A stretch of 64,000 nt of DNA, taken from Pseudomonas botevensis (lineage in GTDB: Bacteria > Pseudomonadota > Gammaproteobacteria > Pseudomonadales > Pseudomonadaceae). Shown here piece after piece: positions 8,749 through 18,629 of this stretch (position 1 is the first letter of the stretch; each line of letters starts with the position of its first letter). The stretch covers positions 31,195-95,194 of the forward strand of contig NZ_JAHTKI010000019.1 in the NCBI RefSeq assembly GCF_019145475.1, in the 5' to 3' direction. Below the pieces are notes generated by a model. That model saw only the letters and a list, made by a program, of their open reading frames with translations, did no database searches and was not told the origin of the DNA. The position numbers and the translations under genes are program-made.

Positions 8749-8770
8749 AGTCGCGATCACTGCTCCGTCG
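8749..8770. repeat. Left direct repeat (putative att site)
   Basis: The 22 bases match the right copy at 10987-11008 exactly. The flanking bases differ on both sides (T versus G before, TT versus CC after), so the identity is sharply bounded. It lies between the lipoprotein gene and the ATPase gene. Confidence 0.75.
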
Positions 8771-8853
8771 TTACTCGGTATAACCGGGTATCGGAGCTCT
8801 CAGTTTGTTACGTTTCTACTGCCTCATGCTGAAGCATCGACAGGCTTTTCATT

Positions 8854-10767
8854 TCACGCTTGCAGGCTCGAAAAGGAATCACTAAAAACCTTCGGTATAA
8901 ACCGCCCCTCGCCCAACGTGACCATGGACTTCCTGACGATTACTCCCATCAGTTTTTCAATTTTTCCTTTCATTAAGCTTCTCAACTCAACAAATTCCGA
9001 AACCATGCATTCAGCCAGTTCGTGACCATTCATTTGCAAGTACCTGCTATCTCCAAGCAGCTTGATTCCCGATACATATTCCACCTCCACATTGCGAGAG
9101 TTTTCTTCTTTCAAAATCGCACATATAAACCAGTCAAAGGATTTTTGTAGCAATTCGGAATCCTGCAACCAAGCGCTCCAATTTACTTGACGGTCACAAT
9201 AGCGTTCAATTGGGTATTCCCTAGTAAAGTCCATATGCAGCAAAAGCATTATACATATAGGATCCAGCGCTAAATTTTCCAGCGCGTACGCATAATCCTC
9301 ACCTAATACGACAATGTTTTTTCCACTGACATTCTTGCGATCCCAATCCACCAGGCCGCGTACTGTAGTATCACCCTCAGCGGCAAGGGACTCGACCATC
9401 CCTGTTACCTGTTCGCAACTTCCAACCCCATTCAGCAAATTGACGAATTCGTCTACCTTATTTTTTTGAATGGAATCCCCAAACACCTGCTTAAACTTGT
9501 CACAGACCTGTTGCTTTGGCATTTTCGGTCCGGAACTGACAAAAGTCATGGTAATTCCCGGATCCAAAAGTTCCGGCCTATGACAAACGGCACCATAAAT
9601 TTGAGTATACACTTCCGCATCATATAAACTTTCAACCAAAACCAATCGGCGATTAAAAGGACTCAGTGATATCTGCGTAACTCCATCAAGCAGAGTAGCA
9701 ATCGCAAAATCCTTATCGACTGCCGTTACTGCACCATCAACAATAGAGTACAAAGAATTCTCAGGAGAAAGTGCAACTGTCGTTGGAGAATGAGTGCTCA
9801 CAACAATTTTAATCGAAAACTCCCGACTAAATAACTCCAGAAAATTAATTAATTGAACAACCATGGAGGGGTGTAAAAATGCGTCTGGCTCATCCATCAG
9901 TAAAAGCTTTGGCACCAACTCAGTGTTTGTTTGCGAAAACTGGGAGCTGAACATTACCAAAGCCAGCCAGAGTAAGGTTTGCTCCCCTGATGACAAGTCA
10001 CTTTCCTTGACTGGGGCTCCCGAAGCCTTCTCATAAAAAGACGCTATGTATTCGCCCCCATCCTCAGACGCACCTGGAATTCCGACACCTATTTTCCCAT
10101 TAAATGTCTTGTCCAGAATTTCATTCAAAACAACCCAGGGCTGACGCCCATAGACACATTCAAACTCACTATCTTCTACATAGTAAGTTTCTTTCCCCCT
10201 GACAGCTGAGAGCCACATGGCATATTCGTTATCATGAAGCCTCTGAATATAACGAGTAAATATTGCCGTAATATTTTTTTCACCAAACATCTCAGCTTCA
10301 AAACCATCATAGTGGCTTGAGACCTCATCATCACTCAAATCGCTCGGATTCTTTGAAAGCTTTTTAGCAATTCCTCTAATTATTCTATGCGCATCCTTAA
10401 ACATTAAAGAATTAGGATCACGCATTAAACCGACCTCGATATTAAATCGATCATGCTCCTTTTCAAAATCAAGCTTCCTACTCCTGAACAATTCCAGCAA
10501 TGACTTTCTTCGAGCCAACGCATCCCTTTCAATATAGCGGCTATCTATTTTTGGTATAAATTTATCATGCGAAAGAAAGAGAACCTCACTGGTATTAATT
10601 CGTTCCTCTGAGGAAATTTGAATTTTTCCATTCTTAACCCCTTCAAAAAGTCTAGTCTTCCCGCAACCATTTTTCCCAATCAAAATGGAAACAGGCTTCA
10701 CAATCGAAAATTTATTCTTTAAAACAAAGCCTTTTACTGGATCAACCCCAACAAAACTAATATCCAT
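8854..10767 (-). CDS. AAA ATPase with TOPRIM/DUF4435-like C-terminal domain (OLD-type nuclease candidate)
   Basis: The 637-residue protein has an ABC/SMC-type ATPase half. Walker A is GKNGCGKT at about 31-38, the signature SSGEQ at about 259, Walker B LLLMDEPDAFLHP at about 288-300, and the H-loop STHSP at about 334. The C-terminal half begins with LVLVESLYDAEVY (about 385) and contains VDWD (about 483) followed by EDYAYALEN. This spacing of a glutamate, a DxD and a later ENxxL is what TOPRIM/DUF4435 domains of OLD-like proteins show. Such proteins act in anti-phage defence or DNA processing; activity here is inferred. ATG 10767 is preferred to GTG 10773 because GGGG lies at a normal distance. 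Base composition is much more AT-rich than its neighbours. No partner gene is present. Confidence 0.82.
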   Translation of the reverse strand: MDISFVGVDPVKGFVLKNKFSIVKPVSILIGKNGCGKTRLFEGVKNGKIQISSEERINTSEVLFLSHDKFIPKIDSRYIERDALARRKSLLELFRSRKLDFEKEHDRFNIEVGLMRDPNSLMFKDAHRIIRGIAKKLSKNPSDLSDDEVSSHYDGFEAEMFGEKNITAIFTRYIQRLHDNEYAMWLSAVRGKETYYVEDSEFECVYGRQPWVVLNEILDKTFNGKIGVGIPGASEDGGEYIASFYEKASGAPVKESDLSSGEQTLLWLALVMFSSQFSQTNTELVPKLLLMDEPDAFLHPSMVVQLINFLELFSREFSIKIVVSTHSPTTVALSPENSLYSIVDGAVTAVDKDFAIATLLDGVTQISLSPFNRRLVLVESLYDAEVYTQIYGAVCHRPELLDPGITMTFVSSGPKMPKQQVCDKFKQVFGDSIQKNKVDEFVNLLNGVGSCEQVTGMVESLAAEGDTTVRGLVDWDRKNVSGKNIVVLGEDYAYALENLALDPICIMLLLHMDFTREYPIERYCDRQVNWSAWLQDSELLQKSFDWFICAILKEENSRNVEVEYVSGIKLLGDSRYLQMNGHELAECMVSEFVELRSLMKGKIEKLMGVIVRKSMVTLGEGRFIPKVFSDSFSSLQA

Positions 10768-10986
10768 ATCCACCCCAGCAAATCAAAACCAAATAATACC
10801 ACTACGAACCCAGCCAAAACAAACAACAAACACAACAATCTAAAATAATATAAAACCCACACCTATAAATAATTTTTAGCTTTTCAATTAATGCCGAAAC
10901 CATATTTACTCTCAACACTCAGCAGCAACACTGGAACATCCGCGCCCCCCCACACGACGCCAGAGTCCACAGCTTGCTTAAAGCGG

Positions 10987-11008
10987 AGTCGCGATCACTG
11001 CTCCGTCG
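10987..11008. repeat. Right direct repeat (putative att site) overlapping a gene end
   Basis: This copy of the 22-bp repeat overlaps the last 14 bases of the AraC-type gene, so the gene's C-terminus is kept intact next to the insert. The 219 bp between the ATPase start and this repeat are AT-rich, hold no convincing gene, and presumably carry the ATPase promoter. Confidence 0.75.
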
Positions 11009-11765
11009 CCTGTCGATACTGCCGTGGGGTAAACCCGGTCGATGCCTTGAACTGGCGGGTGAAGGCGCTGTGATCGGTGTAGCCGCATTGCAGCGCGACT
11101 TCGGTGATCGGCAGGTCGGTATGCAGCAGGCGATGGGCGTGTTCCAGACGCACTTTCTGGATCATCTGCCGCGGGGTCAGGTGGAAGACCCGTTTGCAGT
11201 AACGCTCCAGTTGCGCCACGGAAATCCCGGCGATGCGGGTCAGTTCGCCAAGGGTGACCCGGCGGTTGAAATGGCGGCGGATGTGTTCGTCGACAGCGGC
11301 CAGACGCTGAAACGCCGGGTGGGTTTCGCTGGCCGATTGCAGGTCTACGGAAATCCCGGCCAGGCCGATGATCTCGCCGTCGCGGTTGTACAGTGGCCGT
11401 TTGTGGGTCAGGCACCAACCCGGCTCGCGACTGCCGTACAGGTGCAGTTCGAGCTGATCCTCCAGCACAAACCCCTCCTCCAGCACCCGCCGATCCTGCT
11501 CGGTGTAGCCCGGTCCCAGTTGCGCCGGGAACACCTGCGCGCTGGTCTTGCCAAGCAGCGGGCGCAGGTCCTTCAAACCGCAACGCTGCACCAGGGTGCT
11601 GTTGGCCATGACGTAACGCGCCTGGACATCCTTGATGAAAATCGCCGCATTCGGGATCACGTCCAGCAGCGGCAACAGCGGCGCAACGCCGGCCAATAAC
11701 CCTTCGAGGGTCTGCGGACGATTGGCTTCGTTGCCCTGGCACAGGATCGAAAACGCGTCGTGCAT
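10995..11765 (-). CDS. lhpR: AraC-family regulator with PAS domain, hydroxyproline utilisation
   Basis: The 256-residue product has a PAS-like sensor half (about residues 20-140; DVIPNAAIFIKDVQARYVMANSTLVQRCGL). A C-terminal AraC DNA-binding domain with two helix-turn-helix motifs follows (TLGELTRIAGISVAQLERYCKRVFHLTPRQM and PITEVALQCGYTDHSAFTRQFKASTGFTPRQYR). It is divergent from the permease-to-dehydrogenase operon for 4-hydroxyproline, matching the regulator position in the P. putida cluster. ATG 11765 with AGGGGA upstream is chosen over longer starts, which would add a tail outside the PAS fold. Its stop codon lies in the right direct repeat of the island. The symbol rests on synteny. Confidence 0.85.
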   Translation of the reverse strand: MHDAFSILCQGNEANRPQTLEGLLAGVAPLLPLLDVIPNAAIFIKDVQARYVMANSTLVQRCGLKDLRPLLGKTSAQVFPAQLGPGYTEQDRRVLEEGFVLEDQLELHLYGSREPGWCLTHKRPLYNRDGEIIGLAGISVDLQSASETHPAFQRLAAVDEHIRRHFNRRVTLGELTRIAGISVAQLERYCKRVFHLTPRQMIQKVRLEHAHRLLHTDLPITEVALQCGYTDHSAFTRQFKASTGFTPRQYRQATEQ

Positions 11766-11998
11766 CGTGGAGTTGTCCCCTGCTGATGGTTCGGCCAGGT
11801 CCCCGCGCCGGGGCGTTCGCGTGCAGATTGCAGCAACGACGGGAGCCTGTCGAGGGCCATGTTTTATCTGCGCAACTGTGCCGATTTCGTCATCGATCCT
11901 GCCGCAAAACATCAATCGCGGCGCTGCCGATGAGTTCAAAGTCTGGACCGTCGATTGACACCTACTGCCTATCCAATAACTCACAAGAAGGCGATGCC

Positions 11999-13630
11999 AT
12001 GTCAGGCCAAGGCAAGTTCAAGAAACAACTTTCATTGATAGACCTTACGTTTATCGGACTCGGCGCGATCTTCGGTTCGGGTTGGCTGTTCGCGGCCAGC
12101 CACGTGTCCGCCATCGCCGGGCCGGCGGGGATTTTTTCCTGGCTGCTGGGCGGTTTCGCCGTGTTGTTGCTGGGCATCGTTTACTGCGAGTTGGGGGCGG
12201 CACTGCCCCGGGCCGGCGGTGTGGTGCGTTACCCGGTCTACTCCCACGGGCCGCTGCTCGGTTACCTGATGGGCTTCATCACCCTGATCGCGTTCTCCAG
12301 TCTGGTCGCCATCGAAGTGGTCGCTTCGCGGCAATACGCGGCGGCGTGGTTCCCCGGCCTGACCCAGGCTGGCAGCGGCGATCCGACGGCGCTGGGCTGG
12401 CTGGTGCAGTTCGGCCTGCTCTGTGTGTTCTTCCTGCTCAACTACCGCAGCGTGAAGACCTTCGCCAAAGCCAACAACCTGGTGAGCGTGTTCAAGTTCA
12501 TCGTGCCGCTGCTGGTGATCGGCGTGCTGTTCACCTTCTTCAAACCGGAAAACTTCCAGGTTCAGGGTTTCGCCCCGTTCGGCCTGTCCGGCATCGAAAT
12601 GGCGGTGTCTGCCGGCGGCGTGATCTTCGCCTACCTCGGCCTGACGCCGATCATTTCAGTGGCCAGTGAAGTGAAGAACCCGCAGCGCACCATCCCGATT
12701 GCGCTGATCCTCTCGGTGCTGCTGTCGACCGCGATCTACGTGCTGCTGCAAACCGCGTTCCTCGGCGGCATCCCGACGGAAATGCTCGCCAACGGCTGGG
12801 CCAGCATCAACAAGGAGTTCGCCCTGCCGTACCGCGACATCGCCCTGGCGCTCGGTGTGGGCTGGCTGGCGTATCTGGTGGTCGCCGACGCGGTGATCTC
12901 ACCGAGCGGCTGCGGCAACATCTACATGAACGCCACGCCACGGGTGATCTACGGCTGGGCACAGACCGGCACCTTCTTCAAGGTCTTCACCCGCATCGAT
13001 GAAAAGTCCGGGATCCCGCGCCCGGCGCTGTGGCTGACCTTCGCCCTGTCGGTGTTCTGGACCCTGCCGTTCCCGTCCTGGGAAGCGTTGATCAACGTCG
13101 TCTCCGCCGCGCTGGTGCTGAGTTACGCGGTGGCGCCGGTGTCCGTCGCCGCCCTGCGCCGCAACGCGCCGAACATGCCACGCCCGTTCCGGGTCAAGAC
13201 CATGGGCCTGCTCGGGCCGGTGTCGTTCATCATCGCTGCGCTGATCGTCTATTGGTCGGGCTGGAGCACCGTGTCCTGGCTGCTCGGCCTGCAAATCCTG
13301 ATGTTCGTCGTGTACCTGCTGTGCGGCCGTTTCGTGCCGACCGCACACCTGAATCTTGGCCAGCAAGTGCGCTCCTCGGCGTGGCTGATCGCGTTCTACG
13401 CGGTGACCATCGTCCTGTCGAAACTCGGCACCTTCGGCGGCCTGGGCATCCTCACCCACCCATTCGACACGCTGGTCGTCGCGGCTTTCGCCACCGGCAT
13501 CTACTACTGGGGCGCCGCCACCGGCGTACCGGCCCACCTGCTGCGTCTGGACGACGACGCGGATGAAAGCGAAGTCGCTGCCCAATCCACTGGCACCACC
13601 GCCAACCCGCGTCCTGCCGGCGCCTACTGA
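11999..13630 (+). CDS. APC-superfamily amino acid permease, probable hydroxyproline transporter
   Basis: This inner-membrane transporter of 543 residues has about 12 hydrophobic spans and the APC entry motif (LIDLTFIGLGAIFGSGWLFAASHVS) near the N-terminus. The E-x-KNPQRTIP string (SEVKNPQRTIPIA) after the sixth span is typical of the family. An AGAAGG ribosome site lies 6 bp before ATG 11999. It is the first gene of the hydroxyproline operon and stands directly before the epimerase gene, so trans-4-hydroxy-L-proline is its likely substrate. The 233 bp between it and the divergent regulator hold both promoters. The hydrophilic tail after residue 515 is acidic and Ala/Thr rich. Confidence 0.85.
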   Translation: MSGQGKFKKQLSLIDLTFIGLGAIFGSGWLFAASHVSAIAGPAGIFSWLLGGFAVLLLGIVYCELGAALPRAGGVVRYPVYSHGPLLGYLMGFITLIAFSSLVAIEVVASRQYAAAWFPGLTQAGSGDPTALGWLVQFGLLCVFFLLNYRSVKTFAKANNLVSVFKFIVPLLVIGVLFTFFKPENFQVQGFAPFGLSGIEMAVSAGGVIFAYLGLTPIISVASEVKNPQRTIPIALILSVLLSTAIYVLLQTAFLGGIPTEMLANGWASINKEFALPYRDIALALGVGWLAYLVVADAVISPSGCGNIYMNATPRVIYGWAQTGTFFKVFTRIDEKSGIPRPALWLTFALSVFWTLPFPSWEALINVVSAALVLSYAVAPVSVAALRRNAPNMPRPFRVKTMGLLGPVSFIIAALIVYWSGWSTVSWLLGLQILMFVVYLLCGRFVPTAHLNLGQQVRSSAWLIAFYAVTIVLSKLGTFGGLGILTHPFDTLVVAAFATGIYYWGAATGVPAHLLRLDDDADESEVAAQSTGTTANPRPAGAY

Positions 13631-13652
13631 AACCTTGCAACGGGACACGTCC

Positions 13653-14579
13653 ATGAAACGAGTACACGTCATTGATTCGCACACCGGCGGCGAACCCACG
13701 CGCCTGGTGATGAAGGGATTCCCTGAGCTGCCTGGCAGCAGCATGGCTGAGAAACGCGATGCCTTGCGCACCCAGCACGACCAATGGCGCCGGGCCTGCC
13801 TGCTGGAGCCGCGCGGCAACGATGTGCTGGTCGGCGCGCTGTATTGCGAGCCGGTGTCGGCAGACGCCACCTGCGGGGTGATCTTCTTCAACAACGCCGG
13901 TTACCTGGGCATGTGCGGCCACGGCACCATCGGCCTGATCGCCTCGTTGCAGCATCTGGGTTTGATCGAGCCCGGCGTACACAAAATCGACACGCCGGTC
14001 GGTCAGGTCAGCGCCACCCTGCATGACGACGGCGCGGTGACTCTGGGCAACGTGCCCGCCTACCGCCATCGCAAGCAGGTGCCGGTGGACGTGCCGGGAT
14101 ATGGCCGGGTGTTCGGCGACATCGCTTACGGCGGCAACTGGTTTTTCCTGGTGTCCGAGCACGGCCAAAGCCTGACGATGGACAACGTCGAGCACCTCAC
14201 CGCCTACACCTGGGCGATGCTCAAGGCCCTCGAAGACCAGGGCATTTTCGGCGAGGACGGTGCCGTCATCGACCACATCGAACTGTTCGCCGACGACGAC
14301 CAGGCTGACAGCCGCAACTTCGTCATGTGCCCCGGCAAGGCCTATGACCGCTCGCCGTGCGGCACCGGCACCAGCGCCAAACTCGCCTGCCTCGCTGCCG
14401 ACGACAAGCTGCAACCCGGCGAGCGCTGGGTGCAGGCGAGCATCACCGCCAGCCAGTTCGAAGGCCGCTTCGAATGGGAAGGCGAGCGCATCCGCCCGTA
14501 CATCACCGGCCGCGCCTACATGACGGCCGACAGCACGTTGCTGATCGACGAAACCGATCCGTTCGCGTGGGGCATCTGA
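13653..14579 (+). CDS. lhpA: 4-hydroxyproline 2-epimerase (proline racemase family)
   Basis: The 308-residue enzyme converts trans-4-hydroxy-L-proline to cis-4-hydroxy-D-proline, the first step of the pathway. Both catalytic cysteines are visible: Cys88 in MCGHGTIG and Cys236 in SPCGTGTSAK. The start IDSHTGGEPTR is the substrate-binding element of the family. With two cysteines it is a racemase/epimerase rather than the Ser/Cys hydroxyproline dehydratase type. ATG 13653 is used because the protein then begins MKRVHVIDSHTGGEP as in relatives. It is followed by the deaminase and dehydrogenase genes of the same route. Confidence 0.93.
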   Translation: MKRVHVIDSHTGGEPTRLVMKGFPELPGSSMAEKRDALRTQHDQWRRACLLEPRGNDVLVGALYCEPVSADATCGVIFFNNAGYLGMCGHGTIGLIASLQHLGLIEPGVHKIDTPVGQVSATLHDDGAVTLGNVPAYRHRKQVPVDVPGYGRVFGDIAYGGNWFFLVSEHGQSLTMDNVEHLTAYTWAMLKALEDQGIFGEDGAVIDHIELFADDDQADSRNFVMCPGKAYDRSPCGTGTSAKLACLAADDKLQPGERWVQASITASQFEGRFEWEGERIRPYITGRAYMTADSTLLIDETDPFAWGI

Positions 14580-14634
14580 GCCGCCGCGCTGTTTTTCCAC
14601 CCAATCCGACTGAACGTTCCAAGGAGCTAGAACA

Positions 14635-15582
<948 letters not shown>

Positions 15583-15680
15583 TCCTGCGATGCGGGGCTG
15601 TGTGCCTCGCATCTTTTTTTCTTGCCTGCCGTGCCCTGCGCCCATGCAGGGCGACGGCCACTTTTTATCAGGAACACACC

Positions 15681-17264
15681 ATGACACTGACGGGCCACAT
15701 GCTGATCGGACAGCAAACCCTCGCGGGCAACCGTGAAGCCATTCACGGGATCAACCCGGCCACCCATGCCGCGCTGGAACCGGCCTACGCCGGCGGGTCG
15801 GCCGAACATGTCGAGCAGGCTTGCGCATTGGCCTGGGCGGCGCTGGATGGTTATCGCGAAACACCGCTGAGTGCGCGGGCGGCGTTTCTGGAAACCATCG
15901 CCCAAGAAATCGAAGCCATCGGTGATGAGCTGATTGACCGCGCCATGGCCGAAACCGGCCTGCCCCGCGCCCGCTTGTCGGGTGAGCGCGGACGCACCTG
16001 CCAGCAACTGCGGATGTTTGCCCGCACCGTGCGTGCCGGTGAGTGGCTGGATGTGCGGGTTGATCCGGCGCAACCGCAACGCCAGCCGATGCCGCGTTCG
16101 GATCTGCGTCAACGGCAGATTCCGCTGGGGCCGGTGGCGGTGTTCGGGGCGAGCAATTTTCCGCTGGCGTTCTCGGTGGCGGGCGGCGATACCGCTTCGG
16201 CGCTGGCGGCTGGCTGCCCGGTGATCGTCAAGGCGCACGGCGCGCATCCCGGCACCAGTGAACTGGTCGGGCGCGCGGTGACGCGGGCGGTCAAGGCCTG
16301 TGGTTTGCCGGAAGGTGTCTTCTCGCTGCTATACGGTTCGGGGCGCGACGTCGGGATTGCGCTGGTCACCGATCCGCGTATCAAAGCCGTGGGCTTCACC
16401 GGTTCGCGCAGTGGTGGACTGGCGCTGTGCCAAGCGGCGCAGGCACGGCCTGAGCCGATTCCGGTGTACGCGGAAATGAGTTCGATCAACCCGGTGTTGC
16501 TGTTTCCGGCAGCGTTGCAGAATCGCGCTGAGGGATTGGCCCAAGGGTTTGTCGCGTCACTGACGTTAGGGGCGGGTCAGTTCTGCACCAATCCCGGGTT
16601 GGTGATTGCCCAACAAGGGCCGGCGTTGGACAGCTTTGTGGCTGCCGCTGCCAGGCTCATCAAGGTTTGCGCGGCGCAAACCATGCTCACGCCAGGAATC
16701 TTCAATGCCTATGAGGCAGGCGTGAGTTTACTGGCCGAGAACGCCTGGGCGCAGGTTGTGACTGCCGGCCAGATCGGCACCGGCCCGAATCAATGTCAGG
16801 CTCATCTGTTCATCACCAACGCGAGCGACTTCCTCGCCGATCACACCCTGCAAGTCGAAGCCTTCGGCGCCGCTTCATTGATCGTGCAATGCGCCAGCGA
16901 CGATGAAATCCGTCAGGTCACCGAACACCTCGAAGGCCAGTTGACCGCCACCCTGCATCTGGATGACGCCGACCTCGAACAGGCGCGTAAATTGCTGCCA
17001 ATCCTTGAGCGCAAGGCTGGACGCCTGTTGGTCAACGGCTGGCCCACCGGCGTCGAAGTCTGCGACGCCATGGTTCACGGTGGCCCGTTCCCGGCCACCT
17101 CGGATGCGCGCAGCACCTCGGTCGGCACCGCTGCCATCCTGCGTTTCCTGCGCCCGGTCTGCTACCAGGACTTCCCCGACAGCCTGCTGCCCGCCGCGCT
17201 GAAACACGACAACCCTTTGCAGCTTCGCCGCCTGCTCGACGGCCAACGGGAAACCCAGGCATGA
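15681..17264 (+). CDS. 2,5-dioxovalerate (2-oxoglutarate semialdehyde) dehydrogenase, NADP-type
   Basis: The 527-residue aldehyde dehydrogenase oxidises the semialdehyde from hydroxyproline to 2-oxoglutarate. The catalytic cysteine is Cys302 in AGQFCTNPG and the general base Glu265 in YAEMSSINPV. The nucleotide-binding GFTGSRSGG lies between them. Length and the Q-F-C-T-N-P sequence fit the KGSADH class found in hydroxyproline and sugar-acid pathways. ATG 15681 has AGGA 8 bp upstream; an earlier start would lie in the poorly conserved leader. The gene overlaps the FAD dehydrogenase gene by 4 bp (ATGA). Confidence 0.9.
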   Translation: MTLTGHMLIGQQTLAGNREAIHGINPATHAALEPAYAGGSAEHVEQACALAWAALDGYRETPLSARAAFLETIAQEIEAIGDELIDRAMAETGLPRARLSGERGRTCQQLRMFARTVRAGEWLDVRVDPAQPQRQPMPRSDLRQRQIPLGPVAVFGASNFPLAFSVAGGDTASALAAGCPVIVKAHGAHPGTSELVGRAVTRAVKACGLPEGVFSLLYGSGRDVGIALVTDPRIKAVGFTGSRSGGLALCQAAQARPEPIPVYAEMSSINPVLLFPAALQNRAEGLAQGFVASLTLGAGQFCTNPGLVIAQQGPALDSFVAAAARLIKVCAAQTMLTPGIFNAYEAGVSLLAENAWAQVVTAGQIGTGPNQCQAHLFITNASDFLADHTLQVEAFGAASLIVQCASDDEIRQVTEHLEGQLTATLHLDDADLEQARKLLPILERKAGRLLVNGWPTGVEVCDAMVHGGPFPATSDARSTSVGTAAILRFLRPVCYQDFPDSLLPAALKHDNPLQLRRLLDGQRETQA

Positions 17265-18535
17265 GCCAGAACGCCTCCCAACACGACGCCGACATTGCCG
17301 TGATCGGCGCCGGCATCATCGGTGTCGCCAGCGCCCTGCGCCTCGCGCGCCAGGGCAAACGCGTGATCGTCCTCGACCCACAGGAACCCGGCCACGGCGC
17401 GTCCTTCGGCAACGCCGGACACCTGGCCACCGAACAAGTCTTCCCGATCGCCGACACTTCCATCCTCAAGCGCCTGCCCGCCATGCTCATGGACCCGATG
17501 GGACCACTGCGCCTGGACTGGAAATACATGCCCCGCGCATTGCCGTGGTTCACCCGGCTACTGCTGAACCTGCGCCCGGCGCCGTTTCAGCGCACGGTGG
17601 CGGGATTACGGGCGCTGAATGAGGCCAGCCTCGATGCGTGGCGCCGGTTGCTCGACGATATCGGGCGAGCGGATTTGCTCAAGGTGGAGGGGTCGTTGTT
17701 GGTGTTCGAACGATCAGAATCCCGCCAAGCCATCGACGCCTTGCAGGCCCGGATGCGACAGCAGGGCGTGCCAGTGGATTATTGGCAGGTCGGGACGATA
17801 CGCGAGACTGCGCCGCAACTGAGCGAGCAGATTCAGGGCGGGTTGTTTTTCCCGAGTACCGGGCACTTTATCGACCCCTACCTTGTGGTTTGCGAACTGG
17901 TCAAAGCCGCAAAAGCGTCCGGCGTGAAATTCGTCAAACAAGCGGTTCGCGACGGCGTCGTTCGCGAGCACGGCGTTTCCCTCGTCACCGAGAACGGTGG
18001 GGTGACGGCCTCTCAGGTACTCATCGCCTGCGGCGCCCACTCGGCCAGACTCACCGCCGCACTGACCGGCAAAAAAGTCCCGCTCGACACCGAACGCGGC
18101 TATCACCTGATGCTGCCCCACGAACACGACCGCCTGCCCTTCCCCGTTACCTCGCTGGAACGCAAATTCATCATGACGCCGATGACTGAAGGGTTGCGGC
18201 TGGCCGGGACGGTGGAATTTGCAGGGCTGGAGCGGCCGCCGAGCATGGAGCGAGCGTGGCAGTTGCATCGCTTGAGCAAGGGTTTGTTTCGCAACGATTT
18301 GAATGTGGACGGGGCTACGACGTGGATGGGGTTTCGACCTTCGTTGCCGGATTCGTTGCCAGTGATTGATCGGGTTTGTGAGGGGAAGGTGCTGTTAGCG
18401 TTTGGGCATCAGCATTTGGGGCTGACGCAGGGGGCGGTGACGGCGGAGATGGTTGGGGGGATGGTGATGCCAGATGCTGGTAATCGGGTTGGCGGGCTGC
18501 CGGCGATCCAGGCCTACAACCTGGATCGTTTTTGA
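17261..18535 (+). CDS. FAD-dependent cis-4-hydroxy-D-proline dehydrogenase (DadA-like, single subunit)
   Basis: The 424-residue protein has an N-terminal ADP-binding fold (DIAVIGAGIIGVASALRLARQGKRVIVLD, residues about 10-38) and a C-terminal DAO domain ending WMGFRPSLPDSLPVIDR and FGHQHLGLTQGAVTAEMV. In context it oxidises cis-4-hydroxy-D-proline to 1-pyrroline-4-hydroxy-2-carboxylate. It is one polypeptide, as in P. putida, and not the three-gene complex known from P. aeruginosa. It ends the operon; a hairpin at 18556-18583 follows. The second half of the gene shows less GC-rich wobble positions than the first, with no frame damage. Confidence 0.88.
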   Translation: MSQNASQHDADIAVIGAGIIGVASALRLARQGKRVIVLDPQEPGHGASFGNAGHLATEQVFPIADTSILKRLPAMLMDPMGPLRLDWKYMPRALPWFTRLLLNLRPAPFQRTVAGLRALNEASLDAWRRLLDDIGRADLLKVEGSLLVFERSESRQAIDALQARMRQQGVPVDYWQVGTIRETAPQLSEQIQGGLFFPSTGHFIDPYLVVCELVKAAKASGVKFVKQAVRDGVVREHGVSLVTENGGVTASQVLIACGAHSARLTAALTGKKVPLDTERGYHLMLPHEHDRLPFPVTSLERKFIMTPMTEGLRLAGTVEFAGLERPPSMERAWQLHRLSKGLFRNDLNVDGATTWMGFRPSLPDSLPVIDRVCEGKVLLAFGHQHLGLTQGAVTAEMVGGMVMPDAGNRVGGLPAIQAYNLDRF

Positions 18536-18555
18536 GAGGTAATTTTTTCTGATTG

Positions 18556-18583
18556 AAAGCAGCCGTTGGGGATTGGCTGCTTT
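18556..18583 (+). terminator. Hairpin terminator after the hydroxyproline operon
   Basis: AAAGCAGCC and GGCTGCTTT form a perfect 9-bp stem with a 10-base loop about 20 bp past the last stop codon. The run of T is only three bases, so termination may be partial. Confidence 0.65.
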
Positions 18584-18629
18584 AGGCTAGGAGCGGGTAG
18601 TCCCTGTCGTTGCGATCAGCCCATCGACG

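Larger units (their letters stand above)
8749..11008. mobile_element. AT-rich single-gene island bounded by 22-bp direct repeats
   Basis: An exact 22-bp sequence occurs at 8749-8770 and again at 10987-11008. The right copy includes the last 14 bases of the hydroxyproline regulator gene (its stop codon included) plus 8 bases beyond. The DNA between is clearly AT-richer than both flanks and holds a single AAA ATPase gene. A duplicated gene 3' end is the usual footprint of site-specific integration, but no integrase, transposase or terminal inverted repeat is present. I infer a non-autonomous or decayed integrative element, possibly a defence cassette. Confidence 0.6.
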
